A DNA stretch of 64,000 bases from Aplysia californica (Eukaryota; Mollusca; Gastropoda; Aplysiida; Aplysiidae): positions 429,629 through 493,628 of the forward strand of contig NW_004797578.1 in NCBI RefSeq assembly GCF_000002075.1, read 5' to 3'. Position 1 is the first letter of the stretch; each line of letters opens with the position of its first letter. Below are positions 22,801-33,254 of the stretch, piece by piece. The notes beneath the pieces were generated by a model, which saw nothing but the letters and a program-made list of their open reading frames with translations, was not told where the DNA came from and searched no databases. Both the position numbers and the translations under genes were made by a program.

Positions 22801-25800
22801 CCAAGCCGAGAAACTTCCTGTCGACCAGAAGAACCACCAGACTTGGCACCTGGAATGTGCGTACAATGTACAAGGCAGGGAAAGCACTGCGGGTTGCAAG
22901 AGAGATGGAGGCCTACCAACTGGACATATTGGGTCTCTGTGAGACGAGATGGACGAATGCAGGGGAGTGCCAACTTGCTTCAGGGGAAACAGTTCTCTAC
23001 TCTGGACATCTGGAGGAAAACTCGCTGCATACAGAAAGAGTAGGTATTCTGTTATCAACACATGCCAAGCGGGCTTTGATAGGATGGAAAGCAGAGGGCC
23101 TGCGACTAATAAAAAGCGGGGACATCATGGAAACAGATAGAAAAGGATGCTCGGGACAGGCTTCGCTGGAGTAATGCTGTTGATGGCCTGTGCTCCACTG
23201 GGAGTTAAAAAGGGCAAGAGAGAGAGATTATACTTACGTTGCCCTTGACTGCTCCACATGGCAAGCATCCACCGCATGTCATTGTCATGGAAACCGAGTG
23301 GAGCAGCATGACAGTCAAAATGCCTCTGAGGAAAAGATTATAAATGTTTTACACCCTTAATGACGTAATTTAGATCATTATATGAATTTCAGTTGCTGCC
23401 ACAGCATTAATTCTTCCCTCGTTTTTCACATGGATCAGAAAGCTCCAGACTTGTATACCCTTATAAAATATATCGAACATACAGGTGAATAAATATTACA
23501 ATATATGTTATGCTGAACCATAAACTGTGCCTTCATCTCCTTCATTAAGATAAACATCTTATCGCTGTTATAATATGTGTCATGACGTGGTGGAATCAGG
23601 CGCTCGTCAATTTTTGGGCATATGAAGTTGTTCGTTTCATGTTAAAGCCTGTCCATTTGCCTAGCTTTTAATGGAAAAAATATCCATTTATCTTGGATAC
23701 AAGTCAAGACATAAAATTTGCGAGAAAATGGCTGCCAAAGCTGCATTATTTCCTCAGCTTGAGAGTCCGTGGAAACTGAAAATTTACATATTGTATGCCT
23801 TTAATCAACGTTTTAAAGTAAAAATCAACACAGAAATTTGCTTTTTAATGGGTGCGAAAGGTGTTGAGACAGAAATTTCAAAATACAAAAATTCGAAAAA
23901 AATTCCCAAACCTGCAGAAAAATGTCAATTTCTTCACTTTCATTAGATTTCACCACACTGCCTCACATATATTCACATAAACTGTTGCTTTCTCACCATA
24001 AAAAAAAATAATTAGAAAATCTATTACTATTATACTCCAACACAATGAATTGAAGAAAAAAAATGCTGGTCCTCTCACTTCAAGCCATAAGAGAAGAGTC
24101 TCTGATCTCCCCTTGTTGCCGCACATCAGGACCACAGGGTAGTACACAAAATGGCTGCTCAGGTCCTCAGAGACGGGACTGTGGTCAACGTCCACACACA
24201 TTAGGACCGCAGTGAGTACAATAGTGTCCCCACTTCCTGTTGCGGGGAGAGAATTTAATAAAACCTTACAACCAAACTAAGGGGAAAAAAATACAACTAC
24301 AAAAACATAGTGATCAAACCTATTTTTAAAGAATAGATGAAGTGTTGCAACCTTAGTTGTTTTATCTTTTTTTTCTTTTTTCGTAAGAGTTTTACGGCAT
24401 TTGCAACACAATATGGTCATTTAAGTGCCGAAGATTAGAAGTGTTACAAGGGAGTAACAAACACAAAAAAGAAGGAGGAGAGTTAAAGACGATACATGTT
24501 TGATAGGAAAGAAAGAGCAAACCACACCAGAGCACCCCCAACCACAATCTTAGTTGTTTACAAAGGAATTCTACAATATAAGATGCTGAATTGACCAGAC
24601 ACAAATATATACAAAAAGAACAGAACATAACAGCGAATGAAGTTCTTTTAAAAAATGCTACCAAACTCCTTTTCTTTAAAATCTTATCTGTCTAATCATT
24701 ATGCACTGACCGACCAGCAGGTTAGAACTGCCCCCCCCCCCCCTCCACGATCAACCCAATTTTCATCATTCAGGTCAAGAGCTGATCCAACCCTGTCTCT
24801 CGCAAGGGCAAATCTGGGCAAAAGTGGAATGCAGTGCCCTAGGAGACAGAGGAAGATAATACTGTATAAAATAACTTCCCCGGCAAGAATATAATCGTGT
24901 CTCCTGCTGATACAGCAAAAAGCCTAACCATTACACCACGAACGGGGGTCATTTTCTGCTTAACCCTATATCCATACACCCTGGGGTCATTTTGTACCCC
25001 CGGGGTAGCATTCTTCACATTTAGAATACTTCTAGTACGAATATCTCTTTGAAACTTTCAGTATTTCTCAAAAAATCATTTTGACAGATTGCTATGCAAA
25101 GCGTACGGATCAGATTAACAAGTAAATTTCCTCTTTGGAAAGTGGTGGCACAGAGTTCCCCACGTCGTACGGATACGATAGTAAAACACAACGTACGGAG
25201 TGTTAACCAAAAAAAAACAGTTGCAAGACACTAGTGGGACACCTACCAGACTTGTTCTTTTCAACCACCTGAATTCTGACAGCTTCCGGGTCATCTGTAC
25301 AAAAGAGGAAAAGAAAGAAATGGAATAAAAAATTAAAAGTTACCTAACTTTAAAAAAGACAAACAAAATATAAGATAAGGTAAAACAAACAGCCTTCTGT
25401 TTACACAGACAGCAAAAATATAATTTTTTTTAGACTAAACTTTAAGATGGATTTACCACTCAGTCCTGACAGTGCGTGTCTGAGCTCAGGTGTAGTTGCA
25501 ACAATCACTACCCTTACGCATTCATTTCAAACATACATGCACTCTCCCATTCAAATTATTTATATATAGAAGAATATGCACACACATCAATCCACAGACA
25601 CCATCACATCCTACTCTTCAGAGGTGTTTTAGTTTTAGTAAGAGTATTACGGCACTTGCAACACAATAAGATCATGTGAGCACAAGAAGATTAGAGGTGT
25701 TACAAGAGAGTAACAAATATAAAATAGAAGAAGGGGAGATAAGGACGATATATGTTTGATAGGAAAGAAGGAGCAAACCACACCAGAGCACCTGCCAACC

Positions 25801-28800
25801 ACCCAACAGAATCTGTTCTTCTTACTCTACAAACACATGAGCCGAAATACACACACAGAAAATTTTACAGTGAATTATTGTGCCAGACAAAATACAAATC
25901 AATCCTACACCCCTGAGACAACACTTTTCACAAACTCACTTTCATGGGTGCTTAAACCTGGGTAGACACTAAAGTAGCTCCGGACAGGACTATTCTCAGC
26001 CGGATTCAGATTGCTCTGTTGAAGGAAAAACAAACATTGATTAGTTCAATGTAAATCAATAAATCCTGCTGGAAGGCGAACTGTTACTGGTGATTTAAAA
26101 TAGTAAAATACACAAAAAAATATGATGTACAACATAAAAAGCATGGATTCCTGGAACTGAGCTCATCATCTTTGCAAAATCTTTTTCATTGCATTGACTT
26201 TTCGTGATATTTGAAACGAAAAAAAAAAAATTTGACTAGAGCAAAATACTTAGCTGAAGTAGGCTCAAATAAAGTAAACATGATGCTGTGGTTTAGTTCA
26301 ACTTTCTCTCACTAATTCCACTTCCTTTAACTCCTACACTGATACATTTGTTCAGCTCCCTTTGACCTTCATTCTCTGCACGCTAAGAGCGGGCGTGAGA
26401 CGAGCCGGGTACTCGTTTCTCGAGAGAACAGACCTTCCCGCCACTGCCTGGCCACTAAACTACTGGCCGGTACCGAGAAGTGATACAGCTCGTTGACATA
26501 ATGAGTAACGAGAGTGAGAGGCCTCAACGGAAAGAGCAGCACAGCCAGCTAGAAATGACACGCAGACAGTTGCACCCATCACCGTGTCGTCTTGTGTCTG
26601 AAACTGAAAGGGAGGGGAGAGGGTGGCGAGGCGAGTGGGGGACCTTACCGTCTTATACTGTAGGCCTATAACCTCCTTTGCTTAAGTCTCCCCACCTTCC
26701 TCTGCAACACATCTTACCAGAAGAACCTTTACATAAATTTGGCTTGCCTCCATGCAATTCACTTTTAAGTTTTAAAAAAAAGTAAACCACATAATGCAAT
26801 TCTGCTCAGTCCAGGATAGCAATTCTTGACCATTTTCACCTATTTATGACTACATGTAGAAAAACAGCGGCAAACTTTTCTGACTAGTCACCTCCTCTAC
26901 TCTTTCTTCTCCACTTCTAATTCAGAGTTCAACAAAGTGATTTCAGCATTCCAGACATAGAATTTGCGTTCATTTTTTTAAACAGAAATCAGAAAAGTAT
27001 ATTACACCCACACTAATACACCATAATCAAAATAAATTAATCACATCACGACTGACCTGAGAGAAAGCAGCATCAAGGGACCGAGAATACTTCTTAAATA
27101 CCGCATCACCGCGCTTGAAATTGTACAATGGTGAAAGACTGAAGAGCTTCCAGGACTTTTTTAGAAGACCTGGACGTAGAAGAGGAAAACATACGCTCAT
27201 GAGCACAGGGACATCTAAAGGCCCTTGATGAAAAAGTTAAAAAGCTGCATGTCCCTATCAACACAATTTAAATTATTTAACACTTTGCCGCCTCATCTCG
27301 TCGATCAGCGATGTCTACCACTCAGTTTCTTTGGATTTTACCCAAAATGTCTTTGCCTTTGATGGCAAGAGTTTTTACTATATAAATATGAGCCTTGTGG
27401 TGGCAAAGTGTTAAGAGGTTGGTTTCTCCAAACTTTTCTGCCAGGGCCAGCCTTGGCTTTGGAGGACATGGCATCCCAGCCTACGAGGCCCCGAACTCCC
27501 GTCACCTGAACACAACAGCAAAGAGCCTAACGAGAAAATAGTCTGTAGTTTTAGTAAGTGTATTGCAGCACTTGCAACACAATAAGTGCCGAAGATTAAA
27601 GGTGTTACAAGAGGGCAACAAACACAAAAAAGAAGGAGAGATAAGGACGATAGATGTTTGATAGGAAAGAAGAAGCAAACTACACCAGAGCACCCGCCAA
27701 CCACACACAATAGTCTACTAGTTAAAAGACATAACGTCAGTCTACAAGAGTATGAGAATGGCAATTCACTGGCAGCTGTCAACTATGATTACAAAAAAAT
27801 AACAGATGAGACATTGTTACCTTCAAAATTCAGACTATCATCTCCTTGTTTGCCAAATTTTCTTGTACTAGCTGTGGAAACATGGAAACATAAACATTTT
27901 TTAGACGTTATAATTTTTTTCTTTTTCAAAACCAGTCATGTACGGGACAAACTTCACGGAAAGTTCCTAGATCCCGATGCAATTTGTACTAACACAAAGT
28001 ACAAAGCTTAGGTGTAAAAAGTAAAGTTCCCGCATCCGATCCGGACATTGGGGAATACCTTGTTAGTGAGACAACTTCCTGGGCATTCGGCATATTTTGG
28101 TAGGGAGTCCAGTTCCTTTCCATGCTGCCTTTACTTCCCCAACTCCAAGTCAGGTACCCATTACTGCTGCTAGTTAGGTGTAGGCGGTATATTTTAATAC
28201 AACAACACATGTATGCTGGCGTCTTGTCGCACACAGTCAGTTTTTCCAGATAAGAATGAGACTAAGATGAAGGCAACACATCGTTTTATATAAATGGTTT
28301 TTTATCTCCTCCCTTGTAGCGGTTGGGTAAGCAGACTGAGAGTGCTTCAACCCTGGCAAAGGTGGATGTTCTTTGATACTTGGCAGATGCCCCCCCTCCC
28401 CCCCAAATAGCTTTTAAACAATGCTGAGCAAACATTGTAGGGGGGGGGGGGGTCCAAAGGAAAACCAAAAACGGCGGCAATAAAAACAATAAAAACACTA
28501 CAATACTATACTGTTTTGAATCGTTAATAGATTCATAAAATCTACGGTCACTGTAACTTCTTTGTCTATTACAATTGTCTATTTTTGACTTTTGGTGAAA
28601 TTGTTGTTCATGTCCTAGCTGAAGAATTTCATTAAATGTAAAAGAGAACCAACTGATCATTTAGCAAAAGAGTTGAATTTTTTATTTCCAGTCACCTGAG
28701 CTGAAAAGGGATCTTGGATGAACAGGTAGCCTAACCTGTTGTGTTACAGCAGAGACAGGCTTGTACAGGGAGGGTAAAATCCTTCTCTTTCAAATTCAAA

Positions 28801-29680
28801 CTCATTAGATTAGAAGTACAATTATATTGCACTACAAAAATTCAAGAAATACATTTTAATTCTGAGTGGCATTTATAATTTATATAAGAAATGAATGAGC
28901 AGTGAGAAAAAAGGCTTAAGACAATATCATCACCAGGGAAAGTGCAAAAGACTTGTTGTAGTCCTACATCATGAGCAGAGTATAATAAAATAACTGCTCC
29001 AAATAACCTATTTTATTGGCTCAATACTAAAAATCCTTGTTATACTGAGCTTTTTTCAATGTGAGTGACCCATTTTTCACAAACAAATTTGTGAACTATG
29101 GGAATGATCTTTCGTGATGGAACTGGGCACAGTGTTATACATCAGGTGAGGATTGACCTACAGTTCTTTGCAGAATTCACAGTTTGGGGAAAAGTATACT
29201 CTTGACCAACCATTGCTAATAATAGAGGTAAAAGTAACAGTGAAGACTTCTAAACTGACATGCATGCAAAATTTTAAAATTTTTTAAAAACTAATTAAAT
29301 TTTAACAGTTCAGATCTTAATATTCATGTATCTAAAGCATTAAAATCAACCACCACCCGAGCAAAATTCAAAATGTCCTACCAACTGAAAATGTTTGGTG
29401 TGTCCTGCGCACTCATATGACCTTATGCAGTTGCGAGCACTGTAAAACATTACCAAAAAAAAAAAAAGCATTAAAAGCACAAAAGGTGACCTTGTTAGCA
29501 GGAGTTCGTCAACTATATTCAATCTAAAAAAGATTTCAACATACCAACAAGCCTGTGGCTACGAGGAGTATCCAGACCAAGCTTCCGGGCTGGGGTGTGA
29601 AGTCTGCATGAATAAGCTCCTGTATGCACCGGCCCTCTTGGCCTTGATGAAACTACAATGCTTGCTGGTGTGCTCTCCAT
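16803..29680 (-). CDS. CENPL: Centromere protein L (CENP-L), 11 coding exons, complete
   Basis: CENP-L pairs with CENP-N in the constitutive centromere-associated network that reads CENP-A nucleosomes and anchors the kinetochore. Exons in transcript order: 29680-29545, 27871-27821, 27169-27057, 26015-25940, 25294-25247, 24236-24079, 23325-23238, 21369-21252, 19855-19747, 18320-18258, 16886-16803. They sum to 1044 nt (347 codons plus TAG), matching the family length (human about 344 aa), and all phases agree. Recognisable blocks are SWKLFSLSPLYNFKRGD in exon 3 (human has QWTLYSLTPLYKF), DPEAVRIQVV in exon 5, RHFDCHAAPLGF and RWMLAMW in exon 7, CKDLWE at the end of exon 8, QVNTFVEALESHL in exon 9, and a hydrophobic end in exon 11. 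The ATG has an in-frame TGA just upstream. Family blocks are recalled, not searched; identity is near certain, exon edges slightly less so. Confidence 0.93.
16977..17078 (-). mobile_element. SINE-D-like 3' fragment, CENPL intron 10
   Basis: (AATAAT)n, TTGCATTTATATAGCGCACT, then a diverged body. Confidence 0.65.
17219..17439. mobile_element. TTAA-flanked MITE (CCCTATCC family) in CENPL intron 10
   Basis: TTAA, then CCCTATCCGTACGTC, ending with a decayed GGGCATACAGATATAGAG before TTAA. TTAA duplication with CCC-starting ends is the piggyBac pattern. Other copies: 24964-25202, 6757-7000, 1207-1432 and 52430-52532. Confidence 0.75.
17640..17952 (+). mobile_element. LINE C-terminal fragment with zinc knuckle
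   Basis: The frame 17667-17936 contains CPLCDYPSETVEHHLFFC, the CCHC-type knuckle found after the reverse transcriptase of Jockey/I/R1-like LINEs, and runs to a stop followed by an (AAC)n tail at 17937-17950. 5'-truncated. In CENPL intron 10. Confidence 0.8.
18432..18615 (+). mobile_element. LINE 3' fragment (RTE-like C-terminus)
   Basis: SRGRPRGTWRRVTEMDVQ, then LAQDRKRWKVLLRGLYPD across frames matches the GRPRxTWRR...AQDRxxW end of RTE-like polyproteins. Ends in a (GATGAT) tail. CENPL intron 9. Confidence 0.78.
18801..18977 (-). mobile_element. SINE-B copy, GC-stem subfamily, CENPL intron 9
   Basis: Hairpin of the GGCGCTC type. A degenerate ~28-bp direct repeat (GACATCC..GAAAGT..CATTATAAT) lies at 18776-18800 and again at about 18996-19017. 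Confidence 0.8.
19178..19432 (-). mobile_element. SINE-C copy, CENPL intron 9
   Basis: Perfect stem GGCGCTC / GAGCGCC (loop sequence GTATGCAGTT region), body AAGCAGACTTTGTGCTGTTG on the minus strand, ending in a C/G-rich CCCCCCGCGGCAGTG block. Confidence 0.8.
19886..20245 (-). mobile_element. SINE-E copy, CENPL intron 8
   Basis: Minus strand: tRNA-like head near CCAGTGGCTAAGTGAGTAG, a core GTGTGTCCTTGAGCAAGACA and an end AAAGTGTAATTTATTATT with (TTATTA)n. A partial copy lies at 21490-21665. Confidence 0.75.
21490..21665 (-). mobile_element. SINE-E fragment, CENPL intron 7
   Basis: TGCCACTATGCAGGATCTTG and CACACCGCAGTGGACGTCAA match the 19886-20245 copy; the ends are lost. Confidence 0.55.
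21717..21893 (-). mobile_element. SINE-B copy, CENPL intron 7
   Basis: 12-bp duplication GTATTCAGGTTT / GTATTGAGGTTT (21705-21716, 21894-21905). Confidence 0.88.
22086..22260 (-). mobile_element. SINE-B copy, CENPL intron 7
   Basis: Imperfect ~20-bp flank CTGTCAAATAAAGTATGTA against CTGTCAGACAAATAAAATAT on the other side. Confidence 0.82.
22438..22545 (-). mobile_element. SINE-D 3' fragment, CENPL intron 7
   Basis: (AATAAT)n then AGCATTTGTATAGCGCATGT; truncated after the first ~100 bp and next to LINE sequence. Confidence 0.75.
22590..23212 (+). mobile_element. Internally deleted LINE (AP-endonuclease 5' part joined to its C-terminus)
   Basis: A 5' leader (GTCGTAGAAGGCGACTAAGG) precedes a frame from 22755 with LGTWNVRTMYKAGKALRV and LDILGLCETRW, the typical non-LTR retrotransposon endonuclease start. 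Near 23130 it jumps to another frame reading RDRLRWSNAVDGLCSTGS and a stop, the usual C-terminal end of such polyproteins. The whole reverse transcriptase is missing. RTE-like clade is likely but not resolved. Confidence 0.8.
24363..24548 (-). mobile_element. SINE-B copy, CENPL intron 5
   Basis: Exact 11-bp duplication CTTAGTTGTTT (24352-24362, 24549-24559), about 120 bp upstream of CENPL exon 6 in transcript order. Confidence 0.88.
24740..24952 (-). mobile_element. tRNA-like SINE remnant, CENPL intron 5
   Basis: Minus strand CGTTCGTGGTGTAATGGTTA with GGAGACACGATTATATTC; the head is plausible, the body degenerate. Confidence 0.5.
24964..25202. mobile_element. TTAA-flanked MITE (CCCTATCC family), reverse copy, CENPL intron 5
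   Basis: TTAA at 24960-24963 and 25203-25206; opposite orientation to the copy at 17219. The end lies about 40 bp from CENPL exon 5. Confidence 0.75.
25630..25804 (-). mobile_element. SINE-B copy, CENPL intron 4
   Basis: Full length, stem partly mutated (CTCACATGATC). No clear duplication. Confidence 0.8.
27281..27410. mobile_element. TTAA-flanked MITE (CACTTTGCC family) in CENPL intron 2
   Basis: TTAA CACTTTGCC ... GGCAAAGTG TTAA, 130 bp, with GGATTTTACCCAAAATG inside. Shorter or eroded relatives lie at 30178-30259 and 3947-4034. Confidence 0.8.
27545..27708 (-). mobile_element. SINE-B copy, CENPL intron 2
   Basis: 8-bp duplication AATAGTCT (27537-27544, 27709-27716). The hairpin loop is deleted, leaving CGGCACTTATTGTG. 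Confidence 0.85.
28017..28172. mobile_element. SINE-F copy upstream of CENPL exon 2
   Basis: GTAAAGTTCCCGCATCCGAT ... AAGTCAGGTACCCATTACTG aligns along its length with 5979-6180. Confidence 0.7.
29346..29466 (+). mobile_element. SINE-A, 5'-truncated copy upstream of CENPL exon 2
   Basis: Only the last ~120 bp is present, from the AATTCAAAATGTCCTACC block to an A-tail. Exact 10-bp target duplication AGCATTAAAA (29336-29345, 29467-29476). Truncation with an intact 3' end shows target-primed reverse transcription from that end. Confidence 0.88.
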
Positions 29681-30027
29681 TTCAATTCATCTCGCCAGTT
29701 CTTAGCCTATTAATGAAAAATTGATATTTCATTTAAAAGCAAAACGTAACACAAGACATCTAGGCATACAAATCTGAAATAAAAGAAAAGGGGGAGATGA
29801 TGAAACTTCTAAATTCAATGAAAAACGAAAAACCCCATCGCAATATTAAAGAACTTTTGTGCACTCATCTAAGCAGAACTAGAGAAAGGTAAAAGCCGTT
29901 AGTCGATAGTAGAAGAAAGTAAAGTAGGCCAAGTTTAGATCAAATGAATGCAAGTCTCTTAAAATTGTCTAACAAATTAAAAAAATTATAATTCTCCAGT
30001 TAGTATAGAGAGTAAGTACTGTATTGA

Positions 30028-30125
30028 GCAGTCAATGTGTCCTTGGGAAAGGTACTTTTTAAATTTTTACACAAATTTCCTCACTTCGCCGAAAGATGGG
30101 AACGGGTACCCAGCTGCAGACACCG
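30028..30125 (+). mobile_element. SINE-D core fragment
   Basis: TGTGTCCTTGGGAAAGGTAC, ACACAAATTTCCTCACTTCG and GGGTACCCAGCTGCAGAC match the body of 50862-51218. Upstream of CENPL. Confidence 0.65.
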
Positions 30126-30177
30126 AAGGTTTTGGTCAGTTTGAGTAGTGTGGCATTGTTTTTAAAGTAGTGGTTAA

Positions 30178-30259
30178 CACTTTGTCATCATATTTTGGTG
30201 AAAATCCAAAGAAACTGGGTGGTAAACATCGCCAATCGGCGAGATCAGGCGGCAAAGTA
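30178..30259. mobile_element. TTAA MITE (CACTTTGCC family), short copy
   Basis: TTAA CACTTTGTC ... CGGCAAAGTA TTAA, 82 bp, with GTAAACATCGCCAA inside, shared with 3947-4034. Confidence 0.65.
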
Positions 30260-31226
30260 TTAAAGCCTTAAAATCAGCTGCTTACACTGTACTGTACTGT
30301 AAAATATTTATTCCAGGAATGGAAGCTGATCAGTGATGTGTCCACCCTGGTCAAAATCAGTCGTAAGACCCAATTGCTATTTGGAGCTACGAGGCTCGAA
30401 ATGCTAAAACGTGACTTTCCATTAAATTTTTGTTTTTTTAAATTTATAGAAAGTCTGATGCCTTCTGCTTCATATAAGATCAAAATAAACAATTAAAATT
30501 GACTGTCATTATTCTATTTAGATTTAGATTTATTTTGGAGGTGTGTGTGGTTTGTTGTGAGCTTGGGTGACAAGAATTTAGAAAAAGGAATTTGGACCTC
30601 AAAACCCTTTCGAACATTTGACCTGCTGGTCCAGTGTGTAGTTGTGAGATTATTTGAGCCATTGCCAAAACGTGACGAAAAACACACACATCTCACAATA
30701 GTGTGCATAAAATGTGATGCATTAGTATTTATTCCTCCAAAACGTATACACATGTCAAATATAGGATGTAGAACCTGCATTAGCAGTTTCAGACCCTATG
30801 TCAGCTTTATAATCTTGAGTTTGTAAATTTTGTGCCCAAAATGTTCGTTTTTTAGTGATTCCTGGAGTGTCATTTTGAGCACACCAATGCAAACTTCCAA
30901 GAATGTCAAAAATTTAGTATTTTTGGGTGTTTTTTTTAAACCTGTGCTTTGATTCTATGCTATTTGTGATCGAGAAAGGTTCACTTGCTCAAGAAATCGG
31001 TTTATTTGTTTGCAAATAAACGAATAATTCGGATCACTTGTGCGTCAGGGGTGTCGTCACGGACTAGGTGTTTCAGAAAACACCATTATTTTTCAGTAGA
31101 ATCACCGCTGGTTAAATCTTTTTGCCTATCGTCGTTTATTCAATAGTTCAAAAGCCGCGATGCGCGAATGGAACATCGGGTTCCTAGATCTACGATTTCG
31201 GTCGGCTGTTTAACATTCACCGTTAA

Positions 31227-31254
31227 TGGCGTCACTTTGCGATGTACCGGAAGT
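31227..31254. promoter_or_regulatory. Promoter-like CRE/ETS motifs upstream of CENPL
   Basis: TGGCGTCAC (31227-31235) and ACCGGAAGT (31246-31254) resemble CRE/ATF and ETS sites common in housekeeping promoters. They sit 1.5 kb upstream of the CENPL start codon. The coding exon is preceded by a possible acceptor (TTCATTAATAG on the minus strand), so a noncoding first exon here is plausible but not shown. Confidence 0.35.
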
Positions 31255-31745
31255 CCGAATTTTAGCCTACTTTTGTTTTGAACGGGTCATCAACAGTGCC
31301 CGGATATAATTGTTTTCTTGAGTGACTTCCCCTTACCCGCTTCCCCAGAACAGCGGGAGCAACGGGGTAAAGAGAAAAACGAAAGTAGTCATTGCCGTCA
31401 CCCTCCGGTTACGCACAAGAATCTTGCATCGAATGTGACGTGCTGGACTGTTTTGCGTGTTTTTAGGCTACCCTATTGAATATTTTAGTGAAATTGTGGT
31501 GTTTACATTGGATTCCTGGAACAAGAGTGTGATGTGTGAACAAACTTCGAGAGATGAATCATTTCTGTGGTTATAGATTTAGCTTTTGTGCTTAGTGATG
31601 ACGTTTGGGGTGTCGTCATGCAGCCGTACAAGACTGACCGACGTACTAAAAATTACACTGTCCTAAGAGCAAACATTATTTAAGTCATGTGTGCTCTTTT
31701 TACTCAAACAAATAGACAAACATGTCCTTGTTTATCTGTCTAACT

Positions 31746-32232
31746 CAAAAGTACACATTTGTTCTTTGTTGGCATGATATGCCTTTTTCCAATACATTCT
31801 GTCATCATTGTTATGTACAAGTAATATTTTTCATAATTGCTAATATCAATAAGTTTTCAACATATATTTCATACATGCAAGATTCATTTAGAAACAAAAT
31901 ACGCCTTTATTGATCTGTGAATCTCATAGTGCAAATTTGTTCTTTGTAGGCATGATTTTACCTTTTCCCAGTATGTTTTGTCATCACTGTTATGTACGAG
32001 TACTCTTTGTCATAATTAGCAACGTAATTGTGATTGTCTACTGTCTTTGATATGACCTGGTATCTGTTTCAAAGCAAAAGAAACCTCTCCTGGGTTTTTT
32101 TATTCTTAAAGTGCGCTTTTCTCTCTGGAGACAAGACTTTTTGTCTTTTCCTGTACATTGTGTCATCATTGTTATGTACAAGTCATCTTTGTCATCACTG
32201 TTATGTACAGGTTAGCTCAATTGATTTTGTTG
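31746..32232. repeat. Degenerate ~180-bp tandem repeat with a recurrent 21-bp motif
   Basis: Three units start near 31746, 31924 and 32107. They share TTTGTTCTTTG, GGCATGAT, TTTTCC and then GTCATCANTGTTATGTACAAG. The 21-bp motif occurs at 31801, 31980, 32162 and 32191, inverted at 32362-32382, and in weaker form at 32524. No coding frame. Confidence 0.7.
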
Positions 32233-33138
32233 CTTTTGCCTCATATTAGTTTAAAAATTGTTTTATGTGTTTTTCTGGTACTGAGGCTTTGATAACTGTA
32301 TTTGTACAGCCTTTCACTATTGTGATGTGTTGTTAATGATAATGTCCAATGTGTATCCTTTCTTGTACATAACAATGATGACATGTTCTGTGCACTGCAT
32401 CATTGTTACAAAGCTTGTCATTCATATTACCATTATGAATGGAGTCCATAGTGTACGAAGTCTTTGTTTACTAAACAAATGGAATTTAAAGTCCATTATT
32501 TGCCTTGCTGCTTATCTGTTTTTGTCATCACTGTTACATACAAGAAATACAGTAGTTACCAAACCAATAGACCCATATCTCCAAAACCGTACGTCTCCTT
32601 GCTCTGATACTTTAGGAATATGAGCACTAAATGCCAATCTGTGACTGACAGAAAAGAGAGTCAAATTGGTAAGAAAATTTTTTTTGCACTACTGAGTCTC
32701 AAGAGAGTCTCACGTTTTGGCAATTGCTCATTTATAATAGAATCTAACTGTTAGAACCATTACCCCATGGCCTACTCGCTTCAATGTCCTTCATCCGCCC
32801 CTATTTTTAGATTTAGACCCCTTTTCGAGCATGAATGGTCTGAAATGTAAACAACTTGGTGTCACTATCAAGAACAGCTGAGAGTTCTGATTGGTTAAAC
32901 GGGGCATATACTCTTGCCCCCCTGAATTTTACCATAATTTGATGTTTTGCAGTTAGGTTGCATCCCTGTTCTTTGTGTTGCCTAGGCTATTTGGTCATCA
33001 AGACTTCAGGATTTCTTCTCTGGATGTAAACAAATGGATTGTGGACTTAAACAAAAGAAACTTCAAATTCAAGGTGAAGATCACTGCTTAGCCTTCAGCA
33101 CACACACACTAGACTCTAGATCTAGGCTATGGAAGTGG

Positions 33139-33230
33139 CTATTCTCACCCCGGGTGAGAATAGAAATACGATCTACCTCTCACCCCGGGTGAGACTTGCC
33201 AGCGTAGGCTATTCTCACCCGGTGTGAAAC
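33139..33230. promoter_or_regulatory. Cluster of CTCACCC/GGGTGAG palindromes
   Basis: CTATTCTCACCC-C-GGGTGAGAATAG (33139-33163) is a palindrome with perfect 12-bp arms. TCTCACCCCGGGTGAGA (33178-33194) and a degenerate CTATTCTCACCCGGTGTGA (33209-33227) follow at about 35-bp spacing. A half copy, GGGTGAGAATAG, recurs at about 34949-34960. The cluster lies between the CENPL and NOP9 starts. Confidence 0.55.
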
Positions 33231-33254
33231 AAGACCTGTTTTTCCTCATTTTGG

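Larger units (their letters stand above)
29700..31740. other. CENPL upstream region
   Basis: Apart from a SINE-D core, a TTAA MITE and the CRE/ETS motifs, the sequence looks single-copy. A 93-codon frame at 30545-30826 has no recognisable motif. GGGGTGTCGTCA occurs twice (about 31049 and 31609). Confidence 0.45.

Noticed and set aside
22755-23174. Host gene similar to craniofacial development protein 2
   Set aside because: Such annotations derive from LINE endonuclease domains; here the frame carries the TWNVRT endonuclease start and joins the LINE C-terminus.
30545-30826. 93-codon frame KPFRTFDLLVQCVVVRLF... between CENPL and NOP9
   Set aside because: An overlapping frame of similar length exists on the other strand, no family was recognised and no splice sites support it. 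Kept only as a note.
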